A stretch of 64,000 bases of DNA from Zhihengliuella alba (lineage in GTDB: Bacteria; Actinomycetota; Actinomycetes; Actinomycetales; Micrococcaceae): NCBI RefSeq assembly GCF_039538765.1, contig NZ_BAABCJ010000002.1, positions 186,001 through 250,000 of the forward strand, in the 5' to 3' direction. Position numbers and translations under genes: made by a program. This document shows positions 31,892 through 39,135 of this stretch, in pieces. Below the pieces are notes generated by a model that saw only the letters and a program-made list of their open reading frames with translations, ran no database searches and had not been told where the DNA came from. The number at the start of each line of letters is the position of its first letter. The first letter of the stretch is position 1.

Positions 31892-33610
31892 ATGACCCAG
31901 AGCACTACTTCGACCTCGACGAGCCGTGCAACGACGGCCATCGACGAGGTGGCCAACGCCTACTTCGACGGCCTCATCGAGCGCAATCCCGACTTCGCCA
32001 CGACCCTCGGGCTGCCCGGGCGGGAGACCGAGTACGGCGATCATTCCCCCGCCGGCCGGGAGGCGGAGGCCGCGGCGGCGCGTGAGACGCTGGCCGCCCT
32101 CGATGGTCTGGAACCGGTCGACGACGTCGACGCGGTGACGCTCGACGCCATGCGCGAGCGCCTGGGACTCGAACTCGAGATCCACGAGACCGGGGTCGTG
32201 GAGCTGAACAACCTCGCCTCCGCCGCGCAGTCGATCCGGAGCATCCTCGACCTGATGCCGCAGGAGACCGCCGAGCACTGGGAGCACATCTCCGGTCGGC
32301 TCGCGAATCTGCCGCAGGCGCTGGATGGGTACATCGAGTCCCTCCGCGATGCCCAGAGCCGCGGTCAGGTCCCGGCGCGACGGCAGGTCGCCACGGTCAT
32401 CGAGCAGACACGCGACTACGCCAAGGACGACGGCTACTTCGAGCGGCTGGCGCAGGACGCCGTCGTACTCGACGGAGAGCTGCCGGCGGAGCTGCGCGTG
32501 GAACTGACCAAGAACGCCCGTGTCGCGGCGGAGGCCTACGATGCGTTCGCCGACTACCTGGAGGTCGAGCTGCTGCCGGAGGCGCGCGAGGAGGACCCGG
32601 TGGGGCGCGACTACTACGCACTGATGTCGCGCCGGTTCCTCGGTGCCGAGATCGACCTCGAGGAGACCTATGCGTGGGGCGTCGAGGAGCTCGAGCGCCT
32701 GATCGCGGAGCAGCGGGAAGTCGCCGAGGCGATCAAGCCGGGTGCCACCATCGAGGAGGCAAAGGAGCTGCTCGACGCCGATCCAGCCCGCCAGCTGCAG
32801 GGCACGGACGCGCTCCGGGACTGGATGCAGGAGAAATCCGACGCTGCCATTGCGGCACTGAAGGACAGTCACTTCGAGATCCCGGAGCCGATGGACCGGC
32901 TCGAGTGCATGATCGCCCCCACGCAGGAGGGCGGCGTCTACTACACCGGCCCGTCCGACGATTTCTCCCGCCCGGGCCGCATGTGGTGGTCCGTGCCCGC
33001 GGGCGAGGACGAGTTCACCACGTGGGCGGAGACGACGACGGTCTACCACGAGGGCGTCCCCGGCCATCATCTGCAGATCGCCACGCAGACCCGGTTGAAG
33101 GAGCTGCTCAACAACTGGCGGCGCCATGCGTGCTTCACGTCGGGCCACGCCGAGGGGTGGGCGCTCTACGCCGAGCGGCTCATGCTCGATCTCGGCCATC
33201 TGGCCGATCCGGGAGACCACATGGGCATGCTGGACATGCAGCGGATGCGGGCGGCCCGCGTCGTCTTCGACATCGGCGTCCACCTTGGGCTGGAGATCCC
33301 GGAGCAGTGGCGGGACGAGCTGCTGGCCGACGGCGGCGCGTCCACGTGGACACCGGAGGTCGGGTTCGAGTTCCTCAAGCGGCACCTGGCCATCTCGGAG
33401 GGCCAGCTGAAGTTCGAGTTCACGCGCTACCTCGGGTGGCCGGGCCAGGCACCGTCCTACAAGGTCGGACAGCGCCTGTGGGAGGAGATCCGCGACCAGC
33501 GGCGTCAGAACGAGGGTGAGGCGTTCGATCTCAAGGCCTTCCACACCCAGGCCCTCGCCGTGGGATCGGTAGGACTGGATACCTTGCGCCGGGCACTTCT
33601 GCCCAGCTGA
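31892..33610 (+). CDS. DUF885 family putative zinc metallopeptidase
   Basis: 572 aa. The HExxH-like motif YHEGVPGHHLQIATQ (H-E-x-x-P-G-H-H) and the downstream GHAEGWALYAERLM glutamate are the conserved metal-site signatures of DUF885, a family distantly related to M32 carboxypeptidases. Mostly alpha-helical, no signal peptide: cytosolic or surface-released. Length is normal. Substrate unknown. First gene of the block that interrupts the carboxylase neighbourhood. Leaderless promoter; a strong hairpin follows the stop. Confidence 0.88.
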   Translation: MTQSTTSTSTSRATTAIDEVANAYFDGLIERNPDFATTLGLPGRETEYGDHSPAGREAEAAAARETLAALDGLEPVDDVDAVTLDAMRERLGLELEIHETGVVELNNLASAAQSIRSILDLMPQETAEHWEHISGRLANLPQALDGYIESLRDAQSRGQVPARRQVATVIEQTRDYAKDDGYFERLAQDAVVLDGELPAELRVELTKNARVAAEAYDAFADYLEVELLPEAREEDPVGRDYYALMSRRFLGAEIDLEETYAWGVEELERLIAEQREVAEAIKPGATIEEAKELLDADPARQLQGTDALRDWMQEKSDAAIAALKDSHFEIPEPMDRLECMIAPTQEGGVYYTGPSDDFSRPGRMWWSVPAGEDEFTTWAETTTVYHEGVPGHHLQIATQTRLKELLNNWRRHACFTSGHAEGWALYAERLMLDLGHLADPGDHMGMLDMQRMRAARVVFDIGVHLGLEIPEQWRDELLADGGASTWTPEVGFEFLKRHLAISEGQLKFEFTRYLGWPGQAPSYKVGQRLWEEIRDQRRQNEGEAFDLKAFHTQALAVGSVGLDTLRRALLPS

Positions 33611-33672
33611 GCGCCTCTTCCGACACTGCGCTCAGGACGAGCCACGCATCGCGCACGGCTCACCACCGCATT

Positions 33673-33709
33673 GATGGCGGGGCACGAAATCACTTCGTGC
33701 CCCCCCATC
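33673..33709 (+). terminator. Stem-loop terminator after the DUF885 gene
   Basis: GGGGCACGAA / TTCGTGCCCC with a 5-nt loop, extended by GATGG/CCATC after one mismatch (15 bp). No U-tract. Confidence 0.55.
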
Positions 33710-33768
33710 GGCGTCTGGGGCCCCACCATTGAATGCAGAAGAGCTCGAGTACGCTGTCGGCTCACAGT

Positions 33769-33788
33769 GTTCGAAGAAACTTTCGAAC
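33769..33788. promoter_or_regulatory. Palindrome GTTCGAA-N6-TTCGAAC upstream of the DUF222-HNH gene
   Basis: Perfect 7-bp arms, ending 28 bp before the predicted -10. Arms are like a LexA half-site but in reverse order (GTTCGA...TCGAAC), so not a standard actinobacterial SOS box. AT-richer than surroundings. Confidence 0.5.
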
Positions 33789-33816
33789 AAGTATGGAACC
33801 CTGTGAATACATCTTC

Positions 33817-33822
33817 TAGAAT
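33817..33822 (+). promoter_or_regulatory. -10 box (TAGAAT) of a leaderless promoter for the DUF222-HNH gene
   Basis: TAGAAT, six bases (AGCTCT), ATG 33829. A weak -35 (TGGAAC) lies 17 bp upstream. Confidence 0.55.
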
Positions 33823-33828
33823 AGCTCT

Positions 33829-36498
33829 ATGGCAGTTTCGGATCCGCTCGTGCTGGGCATCGGGGAGTTCGTCGTCACCGTCGGTGACGGCCTCCCGGCC
33901 GCGCGTGCGGATTCTTCCGTGACCGGGGCGCTTGCCCTGGCTCACGACCCTGTTCACAACGCTGCGGTTCCCGACGCCGCGTCGTCTGTGGCGGAGGCTT
34001 CCGGGGCACCGGCGGATGTGCGAGGGGCGGGCACTCCGCCCGGGCCCGGGGAGGCGGTCATGATTCCGTGCCCGCTCATGGGTGCCGAGGCCGTGGCGGC
34101 GTTGGCTGGCCGGTTCTCGCCGGAGGGCTTGCTGGCATTCTCGGAGGCGTTGAAGCGGTTCGGCGAGGCGGTGATGCTCAGGGCGATCGCTGATCTGGAC
34201 GCCCGGGACGCGGAGATCATCCGGGCGGATCTGGACGACCTGGGCCGCTCCTCGGAGGCAATGGCGGCCTCGCTGGGCAAGGGGCGCCTCGTCGAGCGGG
34301 CCCCGGATGAGGCGTTGGCGCAGGAGATCGCCCAGGTCCGGGGTGTCTCCCGGTACGGGGCGGCCCGCGATGTGGAGCGTGCCCGCCTGCTGTGCAGGGA
34401 TCTGCCCGAGCCGTTCGAGGCCCTGGCCTCCGGCCGTCTGGGTGCCCTGCATGCCCGGAATATGGTGGATCTGGCCTCCCGCATCCCGGCAGCCGAGGTG
34501 CCGGCGGCATCGTCGAAGGACCCGGCCGCCCTCGAGGAGCGGGCCCGCCGGGTGGCCGAGGCCGAGCGGGCCCAGCGGCAGCGGCGCCAGGCCTTCTGCA
34601 CGGACGTGCTCGAGCGGTCCACGGGCAAGACGCCGGGGCAGGTGGAAGGGTTCGGGAAGCGGCGCCTGGAGCGCGAGCTGGGCGAGCCGTTGGAGGTCCG
34701 GCACCGCAACGCCCGCAAGAGCCGGCGGGTCGAGCTCTACGCGGAGGATGACGGCATGTGCTACCTCTCCGCCTACCTGCCGACCCTCGCCGGAGAGGCG
34801 ATCATGCGCCGACTCGAGGACTACGCCCGGCTCCACCGCCACGACTCCGCCGCCGACCCCGCCGCCCAGAACCCGAACCCCCAGAACCCGAGCTCCCCGA
34901 ACCCGAGCCCCCAGAATCCGGACGTTCAGAACCCGGGCGTTCAGAACCCGGGCGTTCAGAATCCGAGTATCCGCGGCGCCGGTGCCGCAGGATCGGCCCC
35001 GGATGCCCCGGATGCCCCGGATGGGTCGGAGGGATCGGAGCAGCGGACGCTGGGACAGCTGATGGCGGACGCGTTCATGGACCTGCTCCTGGCCGGGCCG
35101 GCCGGAGCCGGGCTGGAGAACATCGTCCCGTCCGTCGTCGTGACAGTCCCGGCCGAGCTCTTTCCCACTCTCGGCACCGACGGAAGCACCGAGGGCAGCA
35201 GCGTTGTGGGCAGCGGCGCAGCCGCGGCGAGCGCCGATCCCGCCGCCGAAAAGCCGGCCCCGGCCAAGGATTCGGCGGCCCCGGCCGGAGGCTCGGCGGC
35301 CCCGGCCCCGGCCTCGGCGCCGGTGCCAGTGCCGGCGGCGGCGGCGGCCCCGCCGTGTCCGGCTCCTGCGTCGGATCGAGAGGCTGCCGCGGATCGGGCT
35401 CCCGCTGCCGATCCGCCGACCGCTACGGGTCCTCCGGGCCCGGGTGGGCGGCCCGTGCCGGTCGCGGAGGTCGAGCGGCTCGGCCCGGTAGATCCAGACT
35501 CGCTACGGCGGATCATCGGAGCAGCGCCGACGTGGACGCGGATCGTGACCGATCCGTGGACCGGGGCGATCCGCGCCTTCGACGCGGAGGCCTACCGGCC
35601 CCCAGCCGCCCTCCGCCGCGCCCTGGCCCTGCGGGACCGCACCTGCCGGGTCCCCGGCTGCGGTCGCCGGGCGACCGCCTGCGAACCGGACCACATCCTC
35701 GAGTGGCAGCACGGCGGCACGACCCGCATGGAGAACCTCGTCTCCCTCTGCAAGCGCTGCCACCGGCTGAAGTCCTGGGGACTGATCACCTGCGAGATGA
35801 CGCCCGCGGGCACCCTGACCGTGACCACCCACCTCGGCACCGCCACGACCACCTACCCCGACGCCGCCTGGGCCATCAACGGACCCACCCCGGCCGAACC
35901 AGCCAGAACGGCCGAGAATCCAGCCCCCGCAACCCCGGCAAGTCCCGCAACCCCGTCAACCCCGGCAGCCCCGTCAAGTCCGGCACCCCCGGCACCCCCG
36001 GCAACCCCGGCACGCCAGGCACCCCCGGCAGTCCTGACGTCGCCGCGGCCGAAGCCAGCCAGGGCACGCCCGGCACCGACCCAGGCCGAGGCCAGAACCA
36101 ACACCGAGACCGGCCACACGGCCACCGTTCAGAGCGCGCCGACCGGACCCGACGCCCACCCGACTCCCGCCCAGAGGTTCCCGGTCCCGGCCCGGATCGC
36201 CGCCTGGATCAAGGCCTCCCCCCGCCCCTGGACCCCCGACCACCAGCGGACCCCGAACCCGGCCAACCAAGACGATCTCGGCATCGACTGGGACACCGCC
36301 GACCTGATCATCGAACCCGGCACCGGCACCCCACTGCCCCTCTGGGCGCCCACCAGCAGCACCGCGATCTTCGAGGCCGTCGAGACCGCCAAGAACCGGA
36401 CCGACCCCGCAGAACTGACCGAGGAAGGCCACCTCGAACACCTCACCGCCGCCCTCATGCGCGACCTCGTCAACTACCTCGAACCCGCACCCTTCTAG
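33829..36498 (+). CDS. DUF222 / HNH endonuclease domain protein
   Basis: 889 aa. DUF222 region ~85-340 (ALKRFGEAVMLRAIADLDARDAEIIRADL...GRLGALHARNMVDLAS...LERELGEPLEVRHRNARKSRRVELY), then the HNH motif at ~605-650: RDRTCRVPGCGRRATACEPDHILEWQHGGTTRMENLVSLCKRCHRLKSWG, with paired Cys (CxxxxC, CxxC), DHI and N of the beta-beta-alpha-metal nuclease. Low-complexity inserts: NPSPQNPDVQNPGVQNPG repeats (~345-385), an Ala/Pro/Asp stretch (~450-535) and a Pro/Ala/Thr region after the HNH. Multi-copy in Micrococcales; proposed mobile or nucleic-acid-processing elements, true role unknown. Longer than the usual 400-550 aa because of the inserts. Confidence 0.9.
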   Translation: MAVSDPLVLGIGEFVVTVGDGLPAARADSSVTGALALAHDPVHNAAVPDAASSVAEASGAPADVRGAGTPPGPGEAVMIPCPLMGAEAVAALAGRFSPEGLLAFSEALKRFGEAVMLRAIADLDARDAEIIRADLDDLGRSSEAMAASLGKGRLVERAPDEALAQEIAQVRGVSRYGAARDVERARLLCRDLPEPFEALASGRLGALHARNMVDLASRIPAAEVPAASSKDPAALEERARRVAEAERAQRQRRQAFCTDVLERSTGKTPGQVEGFGKRRLERELGEPLEVRHRNARKSRRVELYAEDDGMCYLSAYLPTLAGEAIMRRLEDYARLHRHDSAADPAAQNPNPQNPSSPNPSPQNPDVQNPGVQNPGVQNPSIRGAGAAGSAPDAPDAPDGSEGSEQRTLGQLMADAFMDLLLAGPAGAGLENIVPSVVVTVPAELFPTLGTDGSTEGSSVVGSGAAAASADPAAEKPAPAKDSAAPAGGSAAPAPASAPVPVPAAAAAPPCPAPASDREAAADRAPAADPPTATGPPGPGGRPVPVAEVERLGPVDPDSLRRIIGAAPTWTRIVTDPWTGAIRAFDAEAYRPPAALRRALALRDRTCRVPGCGRRATACEPDHILEWQHGGTTRMENLVSLCKRCHRLKSWGLITCEMTPAGTLTVTTHLGTATTTYPDAAWAINGPTPAEPARTAENPAPATPASPATPSTPAAPSSPAPPAPPATPARQAPPAVLTSPRPKPARARPAPTQAEARTNTETGHTATVQSAPTGPDAHPTPAQRFPVPARIAAWIKASPRPWTPDHQRTPNPANQDDLGIDWDTADLIIEPGTGTPLPLWAPTSSTAIFEAVETAKNRTDPAELTEEGHLEHLTAALMRDLVNYLEPAPF
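34861..34978. repeat. Coding tandem repeats in the DUF222-HNH gene
   Basis: Units like CAGAACCCGGGCGTT (15 bp) and CAGAACCCGAGC encode NP-rich pentapeptides. Next to it GGATGCCCC repeats (9 bp) encode DAP units. Confidence 0.65.
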
Positions 36499-36624
36499 CC
36501 CCTCCACCCCGACTTCCTCTCACCTTTCTAGCCCCCGCCCCTTGGGCCGGCAGCATCCGCGTCGCACGGCCCGTGCTGATCGTCGAGCAGCCCGGCCGAA
36601 CGGCCGCGGGTTGAACTCTGACGG

Positions 36625-36657
36625 GTGACTCGGTGACCGCCATCACGCCGTAGTCAC
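36625..36657. promoter_or_regulatory. Nested inverted repeats upstream of the dicarboxylate symporter gene
   Basis: GTGACT ... GTGA-CCGCCA-TCAC ... AGTCAC: an outer 6-bp and an inner 4-bp dyad, ending 17 bp before the likely -35. Could be an operator. The rest of the 36499-36700 gap shows nothing else clear. Confidence 0.35.
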
Positions 36658-36673
36658 GGCACGTCATAGTCGC

Positions 36674-36702
36674 TTCATCTTTTTGCCCGACGCTTCTAGC
36701 GT
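36674..36702 (+). promoter_or_regulatory. Promoter of the symporter gene (TTCATC-N17-TAGCGT)
   Basis: -35 TTCATC at 36674-36679, -10 TAGCGT at 36697-36702, then 8 nt to the GTG start at 36711. Confidence 0.4.
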
Positions 36703-36710
36703 TGCCACGC

Positions 36711-38162
36711 GTGAGCACTCAAACCTTCGAAATACGCAAGCGGCGGTTGCCCCGCTGGATGACGGCGTTCGGCCCCCAGATCATCGCCGGCCTCATCCTC
36801 GGCGTCGTCCTCGGCCTCGTCGCCAAGGCGACCGGCAGCACCGCCGACGACCCCAATGCCCTCGGCCAGACCCTCGAGATCATCGGCTCCTCCTATGTGA
36901 GCCTGCTGCGTACCGCAGTCATCCCGCTGATCTTCTTCGCGATCATCGCCTCGATCGCGAATCTGGCACAGGTCACCAACGCAGCACGCCTCGCCTGGAA
37001 GACGCTCCTCTGGTTCGCCATCACCGCGCTGATCGCCGTGGTCATCGGCATCGTGCTCGGCACGGTCTTCCAGCCGGGTGCCGGCACCGGCCAGACGGCC
37101 CCGGAGGGCTACGACGGCAACACCGGCAGCTGGCTCGCCTTCCTCGAGGGACTCATCCCCGCCAACTTCCTCGGCCTCGAGGTCTCGGGCAGCTTCGACG
37201 CCGAATCCGGTTCGGTCTCCAACCGCGTCGGCTTCAACGTCCTCCAGATCCTCGTGATCGCCATCGCGATCGGCGTCGCGGCACTCAAGGTCGGCAAGGC
37301 CGCCGAGCCGTTCCTGAACTTCTCGCGCTCGATCCTCGCAGTCATCCAGAAGGTCCTCTGGTGGATCATCCGCCTCGCGCCGCTCGGCACCGTCGGCCTC
37401 CTCGGCAACGCCACGGCCACCTACGGCTGGGACACCATCGGCGCACTCGGCAAGTTCACGGCGGCCATCTACGTCGGCCTCCTGCTGGTGCTCTTCGCGG
37501 TCTACCCGACCCTGCTGAAGCTGAACGGCCTGTCCGTGCGCAAGTACTTCGCCGGCGCCTGGCCCGCGATCCAGCTCGCCTTCGTCTCCCGGTCCTCGAT
37601 CGGCACCCTCCCGCTCAGCCAGCGCGTCACCGAGCGCAACCTCGGTGTGCCGGCCGGCTACGCCTCCTTCGCAGTGCCGCTCGGGGCGACGACGAAGATG
37701 GACGGCTGCGCCGCCATCTACCCGGCGATCTCGGCGATCTTCGTCGCCCAGTTCTTCGGCGTGGACCTCTCGATCATGCAGTACCTGCTGATCGTCCTGG
37801 TCTCCGTCATCGGCTCGGCCGCGACCGCCGGCACCACCGGCGCCACCGTGATGCTCACGCTGACCCTGACCACGGTCGGGCTCCCGCTCGAGGGCGTCGC
37901 CCTGCTGCTGGCCGTCGACCCGATCGTCGACATGGGCCGCACCGCGGTCAACGTCGCGGGCCAGATCCTGGTGCCCACCCTCGTCGCCAAGCGCGAGGGC
38001 ATCCTGGACGACTCCACCTACAACGCCGCCAATCCGCTCGACCCCTTCGAGGACGACGACGCCGCGGCAACGCTCGAGGTCGGCTCCGAAAGCACCCCGG
38101 GCGAGACGCACGGTGGCAAGACGCACGACGGCGAACCCGTCACCGCGGGCCGCGCCTCCTAG
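36711..38162 (+). CDS. Dicarboxylate/amino acid:cation symporter (DAACS, GltP/DctA family)
   Basis: 483 aa, polytopic. Family motifs: SLLRTAVIPLIFFAIIASIANL (TM3 region), AFVSRSSIGTLPLSQRVTERNLGVP (serine-rich re-entrant loop HP1 of the SSSxTLP type), PLGATTKMDGCAAIYPAISAIFVAQFF (GATxNMDG-type motif; the usual Asn is Lys here) and VDPIVDMGRTAVNVAGQ (substrate-binding DxxRTxxN). Takes up glutamate, aspartate or C4-dicarboxylates with H+/Na+. GTG 36711 (VSTQTFEIRKRR) preferred over TTG 36702, which overlaps the -10. Hairpin terminator downstream. Confidence 0.93.
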   Translation: MSTQTFEIRKRRLPRWMTAFGPQIIAGLILGVVLGLVAKATGSTADDPNALGQTLEIIGSSYVSLLRTAVIPLIFFAIIASIANLAQVTNAARLAWKTLLWFAITALIAVVIGIVLGTVFQPGAGTGQTAPEGYDGNTGSWLAFLEGLIPANFLGLEVSGSFDAESGSVSNRVGFNVLQILVIAIAIGVAALKVGKAAEPFLNFSRSILAVIQKVLWWIIRLAPLGTVGLLGNATATYGWDTIGALGKFTAAIYVGLLLVLFAVYPTLLKLNGLSVRKYFAGAWPAIQLAFVSRSSIGTLPLSQRVTERNLGVPAGYASFAVPLGATTKMDGCAAIYPAISAIFVAQFFGVDLSIMQYLLIVLVSVIGSAATAGTTGATVMLTLTLTTVGLPLEGVALLLAVDPIVDMGRTAVNVAGQILVPTLVAKREGILDDSTYNAANPLDPFEDDDAAATLEVGSESTPGETHGGKTHDGEPVTAGRAS

Positions 38163-38203
38163 GCACGCCCACCACGGCCGAGACTTCGTCGGCCCGGCTC
38201 ACC

Positions 38204-38236
38204 GGCCGGCGACTCCTGCACCAGGAGTCGCCGGCC
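38204..38236 (+). terminator. 15-bp perfect stem-loop after the symporter gene
   Basis: GGCCGGCGACTCCTG, loop CAC, CAGGAGTCGCCGGCC. Strong hairpin without U-run, 41 bp past the stop. Confidence 0.65.
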
Positions 38237-38304
38237 GCCGTCGTTAAGGCACGGACCAGGCTGCAGGGCGCCGCCGAGGACCGGCCCGCACCCCTCCGGC
38301 GACT

Positions 38305-38335
38305 TTGCACGCCGTGCAACTTGCACGTAGTGTAA
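38305..38335 (+). promoter_or_regulatory. TetR gene promoter overlapped by two tandem palindromes
   Basis: -35 TTGCAC (38305-38310), 17-bp spacer, -10 TAGTGT (38328-38333), GTG start at 38342. Palindrome 1: TTGCAC-GCC-GTGCAA (38305-38319, perfect). Palindrome 2: TTGCAC-GTA-GTGTAA (38321-38335, one mismatch). Together they cover both promoter boxes, as an autorepressor site would. Confidence 0.7.
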
Positions 38336-38341
38336 GTTTCC

Positions 38342-39004
38342 GTGAATCACTCGATGGGCCAGTCGCCGCCTGAGATGTCCGAGCGGCCGCCGGAGCTGAA
38401 CCGGCGCGAACAGAACAAGGCGCTCACGCGCCAGACCATTGCCGACGCCGCACTGGATCTCCTGCGGAGCGGCGGCGCCGAGGCGCTCACCGCCGAGCGC
38501 GTCGCCGAGGCCGCCGGAGTCTCGCGCCGCACCTTCTTCAACTACTTCCCCACCCTCGAATCGGCACTGAACGTCCCGATGGAGGTCTTCCTGAACCAGG
38601 CCGTCGCACAGATGACCGGCATGCCGGCCGGCGTCCCGGTCGCCGACGCCGCACTGCGCGCCATGCGCGACTCGATCGACGAGGACGCGCTCCGCCCCGT
38701 CGCCGAGCTCTTCCTGCTCTCCACGGACAACCCCCAGCTGGAACGGCTGCAGCTGTCCTCGTGGAACGAATGCGCCGAGCGCGTCCTGGAGATCATGCGC
38801 GAGGTCTCCGACGCCCCCGAACTGATCACCACTGCGTTCTCGCACGCGCTCCTCGGAACCGGTCGGGCGGCCTTCCTCCACTGGCGTTCGGCCCTCGACG
38901 GCGACCTCTCCCCCGCGTCCCTCACCGAGCTCAAGCAGTGCATCACCGATGCGCTCGGCCAGCTCCGCGACGGCTTCCCCGCTTTCGTGCACGCACCGCA
39001 GTAG
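38342..39004 (+). CDS. TetR-family transcriptional regulator
   Basis: 220 aa. N-terminal HTH: NKALTRQTIADAALDLLRSGGAEALTAERVAEAAGVSRRTFFNYFPTLESAL, the standard TetR fold with recognition helix VSRRTFFNYF. C-terminal ligand domain is helical, ligand unknown. GTG start at 38342 (a later ATG at 38354 is possible). Probably represses itself and the MMPL exporter gene 131 bp downstream through the tandem palindromes in its promoter. Confidence 0.92.
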   Translation: MNHSMGQSPPEMSERPPELNRREQNKALTRQTIADAALDLLRSGGAEALTAERVAEAAGVSRRTFFNYFPTLESALNVPMEVFLNQAVAQMTGMPAGVPVADAALRAMRDSIDEDALRPVAELFLLSTDNPQLERLQLSSWNECAERVLEIMREVSDAPELITTAFSHALLGTGRAAFLHWRSALDGDLSPASLTELKQCITDALGQLRDGFPAFVHAPQ

Positions 39005-39135
39005 CAGCACGACGACGGCGCCGCGCCTTGCGCACGGTCCCCGTCGATCGGCCCGCCCCTCCGCGCGGCCGCCGGAGCACCACCAGTACCCATCGCCGGA
39101 TCCACCACCGGATCACACCCCGAAAGGCCCCGCCC

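Noticed and set aside
33782..33797. Possible LexA SOS box starting TCGAAC before the DUF222-HNH gene
   Set aside because: The second half (ATGGAA) does not match GTTCGA; only the first half-site fits. The reversed palindrome is reported instead.
34861..34978. CRISPR-like array in the DUF222-HNH gene
   Set aside because: Units are short, contiguous, in frame and encode peptide repeats; there are no unique spacers and no cas genes.
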